Made by a program: the position numbers and the translations under genes
Shown: one piece after another, positions 34,217 to 43,816 of the stretch
How the letters are laid out: each line of letters begins with the position of its first letter
Numbering within the stretch: the stretch's first letter is position 1
Assembly (NCBI RefSeq): GCF_000935045.1
Contig: NZ_JYKS01000034.1
Span: 1 to 64,000, forward strand
From: Pseudomonas sp. 10-1B
Lineage (GTDB): Bacteria; Pseudomonadota; Gammaproteobacteria; Pseudomonadales; Pseudomonadaceae
Direction: 5' to 3'
Length of the DNA stretch: 64,000 nucleotides
The notes under the pieces: model-generated
What the model was told of the DNA's origin: nothing
The model's input: the letters and a program-made list of their open reading frames with translations, nothing else
The model's database searches: none

Positions 34217-35176
34217 ATGCAAACCGCAACCCAATCCACGTTCTTCGACATCACCAGCGAACAGGGCCTGTTACGCACCTCGATCGCCGTCACCCTGTTC
34301 ATCGCCACCATCGGCATCGGCTTCGGCCTGGCCTCCGGCTCGTTCTCCATCGTGTTCGACGGCGTCTACTCGCTGGTCGACGCCAGCATGAGCGGGCTGT
34401 CGCTGGTGGTGGTCAAGCTGATCACCTCGCACACCACCAGCGTGCAGATGTCGCGCAAGCTGCGCGAGCGCTTCACCATGGGCTTCTGGCACCTGGAGCC
34501 GATGGTACTGGCGCTCAACGGCATCCTGCTCAGCGGCGTGGCCATCTACGCGCTGATCAACGCCGTCAGCAGCCTGCTGCAAGGCGGCCGTCACCTGGAG
34601 TTCGGCATCGCCATGGTCTACGCGGTACTGACCGTGATCGCCTGCGCGACCATCGCCATTGTCGAAGCGCGCGCCAACCGCAAGCTGGGCTCGGACTTCG
34701 TGCGCATGGACGTCAAGGGCTGGGTGATGTCGGCCAGCATCACCGCCGCGCTGCTGATCGCCTTCTGCTTTGGTTACGCGGTACAGGGCACGTCGCTGGA
34801 GTGGGTATCGCCGTACATCGACCCGGCGGTGCTGGCGCTGGTGTGCCTGGTGATCGTGCCGCTGCCGCTGTCGGTGGTGCGCCAGGCTTTGTCGGAAATC
34901 TTCCTGGTCACCCCTGGCGACCTCAAGCTGCACGTCGATGAAGTGGCCAAGGCCTTCGTCGCCCGCCATGGGCTGCAGTCATACCGCGCCTATGTGGCCA
35001 AGGTCGGGCGCTCGCGGGAGATCGAGTTGTATTTCATCGTGCCGAAGAGCATGGCTGCGAAAACCATTGATGAATGGGATGCGTGGCGCAACGAGATTGG
35101 CGATGCGGTGGGGGGTGAAGGACCGGATCGTTGGTTGACGGTAGTGTTCACCGGGGATCCGGAATGGGCCGAGTAA
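34217..35176 (+). CDS. cation diffusion facilitator family transporter
   Basis: A 319-residue membrane protein. The start at 34217 is chosen because the frame upstream runs through REP DNA. Six helices in CDF style (TLFIATIGIGFGLASGSFSI; SLVDASMSGLSLVVVKL; GILLSGVAIYALINAV) precede a short C-terminal cytoplasmic domain. Members export divalent metals (Zn, Mn, Fe) in exchange for protons. The classical HxxxD zinc site is replaced by Asp-based residues, so the metal is uncertain. Confidence 0.85.
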   Translation: MQTATQSTFFDITSEQGLLRTSIAVTLFIATIGIGFGLASGSFSIVFDGVYSLVDASMSGLSLVVVKLITSHTTSVQMSRKLRERFTMGFWHLEPMVLALNGILLSGVAIYALINAVSSLLQGGRHLEFGIAMVYAVLTVIACATIAIVEARANRKLGSDFVRMDVKGWVMSASITAALLIAFCFGYAVQGTSLEWVSPYIDPAVLALVCLVIVPLPLSVVRQALSEIFLVTPGDLKLHVDEVAKAFVARHGLQSYRAYVAKVGRSREIELYFIVPKSMAAKTIDEWDAWRNEIGDAVGGEGPDRWLTVVFTGDPEWAE

Positions 35177-35350
35177 CCCGCCTGCATTGAGCCGCTACCC
35201 AAACCCATCGCGGTACAAGGCTCCTGATATCGTCCGACGATAATTCGAGACCTCAGGCTGTGCCTGGGAACAGAAACTGGCCGGACTAGAGAGACCTGAG
35301 CGCTTCAGGCCGCAGCCATGATCCATATGCGCTGCGACGCCAACGGCACG

Positions 35351-36766
35351 CTATTGCATTTTGTCGAAGACTTCGCGCATTTGCTGTATCGCATTGCGCA
35401 TCTCATCAAAGCCACATTCGGCCCCGACACAAATACGAACCGCTGGCGGTTTGACAATTCCCGGCACAACAAAAGGATCCGGTGGAGTGATCGCGATGTG
35501 CCGCTCACGCAATGTGTTGACCAGACCGGCAGCTTCCCAATGAGGCGGAACGCCAATCCAGGCACTCAAGGCGTATGGGTGATGCCCCAAAATGAAATCA
35601 GAAAAACATTCACTGATCACCGCCTGTCTTTCTGCCACCAGCAGCCTTTGCTTTTGAATCAATAAATCGGCGCTACCATCGCGAATCCAACGGGATGCGA
35701 TTTCGGCCATGATTGGTGTCCCCATCCAACCATTGACCCGCAACACGCTTTTCGTCCGTGACGATAGGGTTTTTGGCATCACCAGATAACCAATACGTAA
35801 CCCCGTGAGCACAGACTTTGTCATGCTCGTGCAATAAATGGTGCGTTCGGGTAAGTAATGACTAATCGGCGGTATGTGATGCTCCCCTAACAACGGCCCG
35901 AAAACATCATCCTCGATGATCCAGACACCAAAGTGCCTGGCAATGCTGGCAATTTCACGGCGACGGCTAGCAGGCATCAAGGTCGTTGTCGGATTGTTGA
36001 AATTAGGCGTACACACCAAGGCCGTAACACGCTCATGGGTGCACAGGTACTCAAAATGGTCTGGGTCAATACCATGACGATCCGTTTCGAGCCCTTTCAG
36101 CGTAAAGCCCAGCACTTGGGAAGTCCCGATTATCCCATGATCGGTAATGCCCTCGGAGAGGACCACATCATTCGTACTCGTCAAGGAAGCCAGAGCGAGG
36201 AATATCCCATGGGCTGCCCCATTGGTGATGAGGATGTCCTCAAGGTCCGCCTGCACCCCGTGGCGTGCCAACCATTGCCGAGCCGTTTCACGGTGCGCTT
36301 CAAGGCCGGCAATTGGGCGTAACGCCTGAATCCAAGGCTGGTCCTGCTCGCCGCTCAAGGCCAGGCAGATGTCGCGCCAACGCTGCCCATGTTCATCTGT
36401 ATGGATAATTCTGACGGTAGAAAAGTCCATGACCGTGGACTGCGGGGTGTCGAGAATCAAATTGGCGACGTCGGAGCTCACAGGCCTCGAGACGAAACTG
36501 CCGCGGCCAATTTCGCAACGTATGAATCCTTGCCGCTCTAGCTCCCGATAGGCGTTGGATGTCGTCTGCAAGCTAATGCCCAGGCAGTCGGCCAAATGCC
36601 GCTGCGGCGGAAGGCGCACGCCGTGCAGTAGTAAGCCCTGTTCGATATCCGCCCTGATCGACTTTGCGAGAATCTTGGATTTGGACTCGCCGCCTTGAGC
36701 GCTGCGCAATTCCAACCTCCACTTATGACAGTGTCGATTTGGCGTATGATTTGCCATCAAAAACAA
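35351..36766 (-). CDS. MocR-type GntR/aminotransferase-like regulator
   Basis: A 471-residue regulator. The winged-helix GntR domain spans about residues 28-95 (LAKSIRADIEQGLLLHGVRL; DCLGISLQTTSNAYRELERQ). A fold-type I aminotransferase domain follows (ILITNGAAHGIFLALASL; CTPNFNNPTTTL; IIEDDVFGPL), with the PLP-binding Lys in TSMTKSVLTGLRIGY. Related proteins use PLP as a sensor and control neighbouring metabolic genes; no obvious target operon is adjacent. It sits in an accessory block and is monocistronic. Confidence 0.88.
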   Translation of the reverse strand: MFLMANHTPNRHCHKWRLELRSAQGGESKSKILAKSIRADIEQGLLLHGVRLPPQRHLADCLGISLQTTSNAYRELERQGFIRCEIGRGSFVSRPVSSDVANLILDTPQSTVMDFSTVRIIHTDEHGQRWRDICLALSGEQDQPWIQALRPIAGLEAHRETARQWLARHGVQADLEDILITNGAAHGIFLALASLTSTNDVVLSEGITDHGIIGTSQVLGFTLKGLETDRHGIDPDHFEYLCTHERVTALVCTPNFNNPTTTLMPASRRREIASIARHFGVWIIEDDVFGPLLGEHHIPPISHYLPERTIYCTSMTKSVLTGLRIGYLVMPKTLSSRTKSVLRVNGWMGTPIMAEIASRWIRDGSADLLIQKQRLLVAERQAVISECFSDFILGHHPYALSAWIGVPPHWEAAGLVNTLRERHIAITPPDPFVVPGIVKPPAVRICVGAECGFDEMRNAIQQMREVFDKMQ

Positions 36767-37086
36767 TCCTTCAGAACTTACATATTATAAATTGAGCGCG
36801 CGATCACCCTATCTTTCAGTAGAACCTTGATTTCTTGATTAAGTTTCCTTGCTTTGAGCATGTGGTCTTGTATTTTCAAGCCTTTCAAATAGATACCTAT
36901 CTGACGCAGGACGCTAAAGTCATGTAGCAACCTGAAACAGGCGACATTCAGCGTTCACGGGCTAACGACTTATTACACAGGCCACTACTTAGGCGTTATA
37001 CAAAAAGCGCTTGCGCGGCGATCATGCTGCGTTGAAAACAGGCTTGGGTACTCATTTGCAACCCGTATAGTCGAGCGCGAATTTGC
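36767..37086. other. AT-rich gap
   Basis: About 320 bases between the MocR start and the end of the cheY-like gene. No gene or strong terminator seen; it presumably holds the MocR promoter. Confidence 0.5.
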
Positions 37087-37509
37087 CTAATCGCCGACAT
37101 GAGGCGCGATCTGCCATTGAAGGCGCTCATAGATACGATGGATCTTCTCTTCAAGCGTCGGACCATTGAAGGGTTTGACGATATAGGCATTCACCCCGGC
37201 ATTTGCGGCTTGAATGATCTGATCACGCTTCGCTTCCGCCGACACCATCAACACAGGCAGGTGCTTCCAGTTTTCGCTGGCGCGCAGGGTCCGCAGGAGC
37301 TCCAACCCCGACATGTGGGGCATGTTCCAGTCCGTGATGACAAGATCCACCGGTGTTTTTTGCAGGACCTTCAATGCCGCCAGGCCATCTTCGGCCTCGA
37401 GCACGTTTCTGTAGCCCAACTCACGCAGCAGGTTCTTGATGATGCGCCGCATGGTAGAAAAGTCATCGACCACCAATACCGTCATGTCCCTGTTCATATC
37501 CCCCACCAC
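37087..37509 (-). CDS. single-domain CheY-like response regulator
   Basis: A 140-residue receiver. The acidic pair is in VLVVDDFSTMRRIIKNLL, the phospho-acceptor is Asp60 (VITDWNMPHMSG), the switch Ser is in LMVSAEAKRDQ, and the Lys is in AYIVKPFNGP. The sequence is very close to chemotaxis CheY of pseudomonads, but the gene is away from the flagellar cluster. It is third in an apparent operon after a membrane protein and a FleN-like ATPase, suggesting a stand-alone signalling module. Confidence 0.92.
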   Translation of the reverse strand: MVGDMNRDMTVLVVDDFSTMRRIIKNLLRELGYRNVLEAEDGLAALKVLQKTPVDLVITDWNMPHMSGLELLRTLRASENWKHLPVLMVSAEAKRDQIIQAANAGVNAYIVKPFNGPTLEEKIHRIYERLQWQIAPHVGD

Positions 37510-37563
37510 ACCGCATTGTCCCCTCGAAGAATCGTCTCAATTACACCAGCGAAAAAAGCAGGC

Positions 37564-38370
37564 TTAAAAATTCCGCGTCAGGAAAAAAGTCACACCTTTC
37601 TGCCCCGCCGTATTGATCGGCGCTCGGTCCAGAGTGCATGCGATAGGCTTGAGTGCCAGTGAATACTTCGATTTAGGGTAAGCCAATACAACAGGGGCTT
37701 TCTTTTGCATGGCTTTCTTCACATCATCGTCGTAGGGCAAGGCACCGGCATAGATCAAGGCCACTCCCAAGAATTCCAGCGCCACATTATTTAACTTGGC
37801 GAACGTGGCAGCCCCTTCGCCCGACGACCTCGTCATGTTCACCAATACCTTGAAGTGCGTAGTGCCCTGCTGGCGGTACAACAGCTTGATCAATGAATAA
37901 GCATCCACGAGCGAAGCAGGCTCATCGCACACCACGATCAGGACTTCACTGGCCGCCTTGGCCAGGTTGATGACGGTGTGACCAATACCACTTGCCGTGT
38001 CCACCACCAGGACATCGATATCCTTTGCAAGCTCATCGAACGCATAGACCAACCCTGCGTGTTGGGCGGTGTTCAACTGCACCATGCCCTGGGAGCCTGA
38101 GGCTGCCGGCACGATCAATACTTCAGCCGGCCCTTTGATGAAGGTATCCCGGATCTCGCAGCGGGACTCGATGACGTCCTGCAACGTATACTGCGCCTTC
38201 AAGCCGAGCAGCGCGTCGATATTGGCCAACCCGAGATCGCCATCCATCAAGACGACACGCCGTCCTTTCGCAGCGAGTTCAATCGATAAGTTGATGGCCA
38301 GGTTCGTTTTCCCTACCCCGCCCTTCCCACTTGTCACGGCAATTACACGAACCGGCTCAGGGCTGACCAT
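37564..38370 (-). CDS. FleN/MinD-like ParA-family ATPase
   Basis: A 268-residue deviant-Walker ATPase. Walker A' GKGGVGKTNLAINLS includes the signature Lys; DGDLGLANIDALLGL and VLVVDTASGIGHTVI complete the site. It closely resembles FleN (YlxH), which controls flagellar number together with FleQ in Pseudomonas. The start is taken at the second Met (38370). This is not the flagellar-cluster copy, as judged by the neighbours. It lies between a membrane protein and a CheY-like gene, with 54 bp to cheY. Confidence 0.88.
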   Translation of the reverse strand: MVSPEPVRVIAVTSGKGGVGKTNLAINLSIELAAKGRRVVLMDGDLGLANIDALLGLKAQYTLQDVIESRCEIRDTFIKGPAEVLIVPAASGSQGMVQLNTAQHAGLVYAFDELAKDIDVLVVDTASGIGHTVINLAKAASEVLIVVCDEPASLVDAYSLIKLLYRQQGTTHFKVLVNMTRSSGEGAATFAKLNNVALEFLGVALIYAGALPYDDDVKKAMQKKAPVVLAYPKSKYSLALKPIACTLDRAPINTAGQKGVTFFLTRNF

Positions 38371-38408
38371 GACGCACTCCAATCAGCACGGCGCTGCAGT
38401 CTTCACCT

Positions 38409-39098
38409 TCAATTCCCTTCGACCATCCAGCCGCGCACATCGTATCTCTCCTTAAGTAACTTGATGACGGCAGCAGGCTCCGCCTTGTTCCGGTACACGC
38501 CTATCACGATCAAATTGGTCTCGGTCCTGATGACCGGCAACTGCAAATCCTTGATTGCAAGTGCACTGGCCTTACGCACCCGAGTCGTATTCAGGATGAT
38601 CTCGATTACCCACACGCTACGGGCGCGAGCTGGTGCAGGTCGCGGATATCCGAGCCGGGCCCCGCATGTTCCACACCATTGAAAAACATGGGGGGCGAGC
38701 CTTACGGTCTTGGCACATAGGTGCAGGCGAACTGCCTCGGTCTTTCGCGCCCGCCACATAAACCACAGCGAACGCAGGATAATGAAGAGCACAATCGAAC
38801 CGATCACACCCAGCAAAACAAAGACAAGGTTCGAGTTGCTTTCCCAACTCAATTCCACGCCAAATGATTTCAATGGTTGAGAACCCACCAGGTTCGTGAA
38901 AGCGTGTCCATCATTTGAAAAAGTGTGCGTTAACCCTGTATCCATGTTCACGACCCGACCAGGAAACCATTCGATGGAAACCGGGCTACATAAAAAAGCG
39001 TCGAGCCCCATGAACATCAGGAAGATCAGCACAATGATCTGCATGCCGATTAACATCCGGAACAATCGTTGATTGGAGCTGACCATCTTCCACTTCAT
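38409..39098 (-). CDS. unknown two-helix membrane protein
   Basis: Not recognised. 229 residues: TM1 at about 14-33 (IGMQIIVLIFLMFMGLDAFL), a ~55-residue periplasmic part, and TM2 at about 92-112 (LVFVLLGVIGSIVLFIILRS). The cytoplasmic part holds WCGTCGARLGYP, which looks like half a zinc ribbon. It ends in a small domain (LIVIGVYRNKAEPAAVIKLL) reminiscent of SPOR or HMA-like folds. It is first of the three-gene run with the ATPase and CheY genes, so it may be the membrane input or target of that module. Confidence 0.7.
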   Translation of the reverse strand: MKWKMVSSNQRLFRMLIGMQIIVLIFLMFMGLDAFLCSPVSIEWFPGRVVNMDTGLTHTFSNDGHAFTNLVGSQPLKSFGVELSWESNSNLVFVLLGVIGSIVLFIILRSLWFMWRARKTEAVRLHLCAKTVRLAPHVFQWCGTCGARLGYPRPAPARARSVWVIEIILNTTRVRKASALAIKDLQLPVIRTETNLIVIGVYRNKAEPAAVIKLLKERYDVRGWMVEGN

Positions 39099-39283
39099 GA
39101 AGAAGCACTCTCTGAGGGTTTAGCGATAAAAAGAGGCTCAACAAGGCAAAAGAACACCGCGGGACATAGAATCATGTCTAATCCCGTCTCAATGTGTACC
39201 CAGTGAGTCGCTCTATCGCCAATGATGCCAATATGATGGCGCCACTTTAACGACGGGCAGCAGTCTATGACATCCAGATGGGC

Positions 39284-39436
39284 ATGACTGATGTTCTAGA
39301 ACAATTAGATCGCGCGGCCCGAGGCTGGGCCATCACCAGAAATGGCGCTAACGTTGTATTGGCTAAGACGCGGGCAACGGGCGATTGCCGGTACCTTGTT
39401 CGGTGGCACACAGGCTGGGCCGAGAGCGGTCACTGA
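39284..39436 (+). CDS. possible 50-residue ORF
   Basis: An ATG-initiated frame of 50 codons (begins MTDVLEQLDRAARGW, ends HTGWAESGH) with a natural-looking composition but no clear ribosome site. It lies between the membrane-protein gene and tRNA-Lys, opposite in strand to both. No family recognised. Confidence 0.3.
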   Translation: MTDVLEQLDRAARGWAITRNGANVVLAKTRATGDCRYLVRWHTGWAESGH

Positions 39437-39459
39437 TAGCACGCCGTGCAGGACGCATA

Positions 39460-39498
39460 CGAAAAAGCCCGCGACCGTTGCCGGTAGCGGGCTTTGAC
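39460..39498 (-). terminator. tRNA-Lys terminator
   Basis: On the minus strand the stem AAAGCCCGC / GCGGGCTTT is followed by TTCG with a T-rich end, directly downstream of tRNA-Lys. Confidence 0.7.
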
Positions 39499-39508
39499 GT
39501 ACTGCGTA

Positions 39509-39584
39509 TGGTGGGTCGTGTAGGATTCGAACCTACGACCAATTGGTTAAAAGCCAACTGCTCTACCAACTGAGCTAACGACCC
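39509..39584 (-). tRNA. tRNA-Lys(UUU)
   Basis: A 76-nt tRNA. The acceptor GGGTCGT pairs with ACGACCC, D arm AGCTCAGTTGGTAGAGC, anticodon loop CTTTTAA (UUU), T arm GGTTCGAATCC, encoded CCA. Minus strand, downstream of queC. Confidence 0.96.
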
Positions 39585-39644
39585 GTTGGATGGCGCGTAT
39601 AATACTGATTTCTAACGGGAAATCAACACCCCATCGCAACTTTT

Positions 39645-40319
39645 TTAAAAATATCGCGTCGGGTCTGCTACACCCGCCGCCTTGAAGCCATCGGCACGCA
39701 GGCGGCAGCTGTCGCATTTGCCGCAGGCCCGGCCGTCATCGTCGGCCTGGTAGCAGGAAATGGTCAGGCTGTAGTCCACGCCACGGGCCATACCGGCCTG
39801 TACGATCTGCGCCTTGCTCATGTTCTGCAGCGGCGCCTGGATGCGGAAGCCCTGCCCCTCTACTCCGGCCTTGGTCGCCAGGTTGGCCATGCGCTCGAAG
39901 GCTTCGACAAACTCGGGGCGGCAATCGGGGTAGCCGGAGTAATCCACGGCATTGACGCCGATGAAGATGTCCCGCGCCTCCAGCACTTCTGCCCAGCCCA
40001 GCGCCAGGGACAGGAACACGGTGTTGCGTGCTGGCACGTAGGTGACCGGGATACCTTCGCCCGGGGTTTCCGGTACGTCGATGCTACTGTCGGTCAGCGC
40101 CGAGCCACCGATGCCGTCCAGGTTCAGGCCAATCACCTTGTGCTCGACCGCACCCAGGTCGCGGGCCACGCGGGCAGCGGCGTTCAGCTCGGCGCGGTGG
40201 CGCTGGCCATAGTCGAAACTCATGGTGTAGCAGCTGTAGCCTTCGGCCTTGGCCATGGCGACCACCGTGGCCGAGTCCAGGCCGCCGGACAGCAGGATGA
40301 CTGCGCGTTTTTCTGTCAT
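39645..40319 (-). CDS. queC: 7-cyano-7-deazaguanine synthase
   Basis: A 224-residue enzyme making preQ0 from carboxydeazaguanine, ammonia and ATP for queuosine tRNA modification. PP-loop LLSGGLDSATVVAMA at the N-terminus; zinc site CGKCDSCRLRADGF at the C-terminus. 17 bp after queE, same operon. Confidence 0.97.
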   Translation of the reverse strand: MTEKRAVILLSGGLDSATVVAMAKAEGYSCYTMSFDYGQRHRAELNAAARVARDLGAVEHKVIGLNLDGIGGSALTDSSIDVPETPGEGIPVTYVPARNTVFLSLALGWAEVLEARDIFIGVNAVDYSGYPDCRPEFVEAFERMANLATKAGVEGQGFRIQAPLQNMSKAQIVQAGMARGVDYSLTISCYQADDDGRACGKCDSCRLRADGFKAAGVADPTRYF

Positions 40320-40336
40320 GTCGGTTTACTCCTCAA

Positions 40337-40984
40337 TCAACGTCCGGGTTCGTCGTTCCACAGCAGCTTGTGCAACTGCAGCTGGAAGCGCACGGGCAGG
40401 TTGTCGGCAACGATCCAGTCCGCCAGGTCGCTGGCGTTCACCTGGTGGTGGCTGGGCGAGAACAATACCTCACCGGCACGTTCGGCCAGGTTGTACTGGA
40501 TCAGCTTGGAAACCGCCCAGTCGTAGTCCTCACGGGAACAGATGACGAACTTGACCTGGTCGTTGCGGGTCAGCTGCTCGATGTTCTCGTAGCGGTTACG
40601 GTGCGACTCTTCGGAGCCGGGGGTCTTCAGGTCGACCACGCGGCTGACACGGGTATCGGTGCCGGATATATCCAGCGCACCGCTGGTTTCCAGCGACACC
40701 TCATAACCGGCGTCGCACAGGCGCCGCAGCAGCGGCAAGGCGCTGGGCTGGGCCAATGGCTCGCCACCGGTGACGCAGACGTAACGCGGCTTGAAGCCGG
40801 AGACCTGCTCAAGGATAGAATCGAGGCTGCGAATGGTGCCGCCACTGAAGGCATAGGCACTGTCGCAGTACTGGCAGCGCAGGGGGCAACCGGTGAGGCG
40901 CACGAATACCGTGGGCAGTCCAGCCGTTCGCGTTTCACCCTGCAAAGAGTAAAAGACTTCGGTAATGCGTAATGTGTCTTGCAT
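40337..40984 (-). CDS. queE: 7-carboxy-7-deazaguanine synthase
   Basis: A 215-residue radical-SAM enzyme converting carboxytetrahydropterin to carboxydeazaguanine in queuosine synthesis. It starts MQDTLRITEVFYSLQGE. The cluster motif GCPLRCQYCDSAYAF has CxxxCxxC, and the SAM-binding Gly-rich VCVTGGEPLAQ follows. It pairs with queC. Confidence 0.96.
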   Translation of the reverse strand: MQDTLRITEVFYSLQGETRTAGLPTVFVRLTGCPLRCQYCDSAYAFSGGTIRSLDSILEQVSGFKPRYVCVTGGEPLAQPSALPLLRRLCDAGYEVSLETSGALDISGTDTRVSRVVDLKTPGSEESHRNRYENIEQLTRNDQVKFVICSREDYDWAVSKLIQYNLAERAGEVLFSPSHHQVNASDLADWIVADNLPVRFQLQLHKLLWNDEPGR

Positions 40985-41149
40985 GCTCGCCACGGGCGTG
41001 ACAGCTAAACAGGCTGCCCGCCTCCGTCAGGCACTGTCGCGGACTCGACATAGCGTTATCCGCAGCAGCGTGTTTACGAAAAAAGGGCAGTGATTCTAAC
41101 GAAAAAACCCGCGACAAGCGCGGGTTTCTTTCGAACGGTGCTGTATGGC

Positions 41150-41956
41150 CTAGAGCTTCTGCAGGTCACGCTGGGCCAGTTGCGCGGCAGAGGTGCCGGG
41201 GTACTGGGTGATGACCTGCTGCAAGATGCCCTTCACCTTGTCGGTGTGGCCCATGCGGCGCTCGACGTCAGCCAGCTTGTACAACGAATCCGGCACCTTG
41301 CTGTGCTTGGGATACTTCTGGCTGACCTGGGCGAAAGCCTGGCTGGCGCCTTGCAGGTCGCCCTTGGCCAGGTTCACTTCACCCAGCCAATACTGGGCGT
41401 TGCCGGCGTACTGGCTGTTGGGGTACTTGCGCAAGAAGGCGTTGAACGCCTGGCTGGCCTTGTCGAAGTCCTTCTGCTTGATCAGGTCGAAAGCAGCATC
41501 GTAGTAGAGCTTTTCTTTCGCCGGATCACCGGGCTCGCTACTGGCGGCCGGTTGTTGCGCAGCAGCACCCGCTGCTGCACCCGGGGCGGCATTGACAGCA
41601 CCACCACCGGAGGAATTGTCAGGGGTCGCGGCAGGCGCAGCGCCACTGTTGATGCGACGGTCCAGGTCCTGGTAACGCTCCAGGTTTTCCTGCTTCATGC
41701 GCGACACATCGTTCTGCAGCTCTTCGATGATGCCTTGCTGGCGGGAAAGCTGATCCTGCATCTGTTGCAGCTGCATGAACAGCTGGCCCTGTGCAGAGGC
41801 AGGGGCCGAAGCCCCTGCCCCGGCATAGGCGCCGCTCGTGCCATAACCCGAAGGCGGATAACTGCCTGCGTTGTCATCTACTACAGGAACCTCAGCCCAG
41901 GCCGCGAGCGGCAGGCTGAGTGCGAGGACGGTTACTACACGGCGGCACATACGCAT
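41150..41956 (-). CDS. cpoB: cell division coordinator CpoB (YbgF)
   Basis: A 268-residue periplasmic protein linking Tol-Pal function to peptidoglycan synthesis at the septum. It has a signal peptide ending AWA, an N-terminal trimerising coiled coil (LFMQLQQMQDQLSRQQGIIE), an Ala/Pro-rich linker, and three C-terminal TPRs (YDAAFDLIKQKDFDKASQAF; QYWLGEVNLAKGDLQGASQA; YKLADVERRMGHTDKVKGIL). It is the last gene of the ybgC-tolQRAB-pal-cpoB operon. Confidence 0.95.
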   Translation of the reverse strand: MRMCRRVVTVLALSLPLAAWAEVPVVDDNAGSYPPSGYGTSGAYAGAGASAPASAQGQLFMQLQQMQDQLSRQQGIIEELQNDVSRMKQENLERYQDLDRRINSGAAPAATPDNSSGGGAVNAAPGAAAGAAAQQPAASSEPGDPAKEKLYYDAAFDLIKQKDFDKASQAFNAFLRKYPNSQYAGNAQYWLGEVNLAKGDLQGASQAFAQVSQKYPKHSKVPDSLYKLADVERRMGHTDKVKGILQQVITQYPGTSAAQLAQRDLQKL

Positions 41957-41961
41957 AAAAC

Positions 41962-42462
41962 TTACTTACGCAGTTCTACGCGACGGTTCTGAGCCCAGGA
42001 TTGCTCGTCGTTGCCAGTGGCAACCGGACGCTCTTCACCGTAGGAGACCAGTTCCAGCTGAGCAGGGGAAACGCCCTGCAGAACCAGGTAGCGCTGAACG
42101 GCCTTGGCACGACGCTCACCCAGAGCCATGTTGTACTCGCGGGTGCCGCGCTCGTCGGTGTTGCCTTCCAGAACAACGCGGTTGCCGTTGGCTTTCAGGT
42201 CCTTGGCGTGAACGTCCAGAGCGCGCATGGCTTCTGGCTTCAGGTCCGAGCTGTCGTATTCGAAGTAGAAGGTGGTGATTGCGCGCAGGGCAGCTTCTTC
42301 GCTCAGGGAGCCGTCAACAGCGCCAGTGTTGGCACCGTAGCCAGCGTTAGGGTCTACAGCAGCGCCTTCGCCTGCGTTGTCACCGCCCTTCGAGGAGCAA
42401 CCTACAGCTACGGCCATGGCCAGAGCCAGCGCAGCAAATTTACCAAACTTCAGCATTTCCAT
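41962..42462 (-). CDS. pal: peptidoglycan-associated lipoprotein Pal
   Basis: A 166-residue outer-membrane lipoprotein. Lipobox AVGC at Cys22, a short linker, then the OmpA-like peptidoglycan-binding domain with [20 protein letters not shown] and [12 protein letters not shown] (Asp and Arg contact meso-DAP). It works with TolB and the TolQRA motor for outer-membrane constriction. Confidence 0.97.
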
Positions 42463-42514
42463 CGTGAAACTCCTAATGAAACCCCAGTGTGTTAAGCAAA
42501 GTATTACGCCGCAA

Positions 42515-43816
42515 TCAGTTCAGGTAGGGGGACCAGGACGGTTCTCTGACTTCGCCTTGAGCGGTAGGAAGTGGGAGCCTCACACGGCCGTTAAGCGACA
42601 CGAGCATCAAGACTCCCCGGCCCTGCTGGCGGGTGGCGTAGATTAGCATGGTGCCGTTTGGCGCAACAGTGGGAGACTCATCAAGACTTGTTTCAGACAG
42701 AATCTTTACACTTCCGCGTTGCAAGTCTTGGGCCGCAACCTTGAAGTTGGTGAAGCCCTGCTGGCGATGGATCATCACCAGGGTCTTTTCGTCTGCCGAC
42801 AGCTTCGGGTTGGCGTTGTAGTTGCCCACGAACGTTACCCGCTCGGCACCACCACCACTGACCGACTGCTTGTAGATCTGCGGTTTGCCGCCACGGTCGG
42901 AGGTGAAGTACAGGGTGTTGCCATCCTTGCCCCAGAACGGCTCGGTGTTGATACCCGGGCCCGCGGTTACGCGGCTGATCTGGCGCGAAGCCACGTTCAT
43001 CACGTAGATGTCCGGGTTACCGTCCTTCGACAGCACGAACGCCAGGCGCGAACCATCTGGCGACCAGGCTGGCGCGCCGTTCAGGCCTTCGAAGTTGGTG
43101 ACCTGTTCGCGGCGGCCGGTATCGATGTGCTGGACGAAGATACGCGGGCGCTTCTGCTCGAACGAAACATAGGCGATACGCTTGCCATCCGGTGCGAAGC
43201 GCGGCGACAGGATCGGCTCACGCGATTGCAGCAGGGTGACCGCACGCGCACCGTCGTAGTCCGAACGTTGCAGGGTGTAGCGGGTGTTGTTGGTGGAGAA
43301 GCGTTCGGCCGTCACGTACAGCATGCGGGTGGAGAACGCGCCCTTGATACCAGTGAGTTTCTCGAACGACTGGTCGGAAATGTAGTGCGCCATGTCACGC
43401 AGTTGGTCGACGCTGCCCGCCACGCTGCCGGTCAGCACTTGCTGCTCGGTGGCGACGTTGAACAGCGCGTACTGCACCTGCAGGCGACCGCCCGACGGCA
43501 CGATGCTGCCAACCATCACGTACTGGGCACCCAGCGCCTTCCAGTCACGGAAGATCACTTCGCTGGCCTGCGACGGCTGGCTGATCATGTTCTGCCGTGG
43601 GATCGGCGAGTAGTAGCCGGAGTTGCGCAGGTCGTTGCCGATGATGTCGGCCATGTCTTCGGGCAGCACGCTGCCGCCCTGCAGACCGAACGGCACTACC
43701 GCGATGGGCGTGGCCCGGTCGCTGCCGCTGGTGACCAGGATGTTCTTTTCCTCTGCCACGGCCATGCCTGCCACGCAGCACAGCATGACCAGCAGTCCTC
43801 TCAGACGTTTAATCAC
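42515..43816 (-). CDS. tolB: Tol-Pal system protein TolB
   Basis: A 433-residue periplasmic protein. The signal peptide ends near AVAEE, an N-terminal alpha/beta domain follows ([20 protein letters not shown]), then a six-bladed propeller of repeated 'SPDG' blades ([40 protein letters not shown]). It binds Pal. The start overlaps the tolA stop by four bases. Confidence 0.97.
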
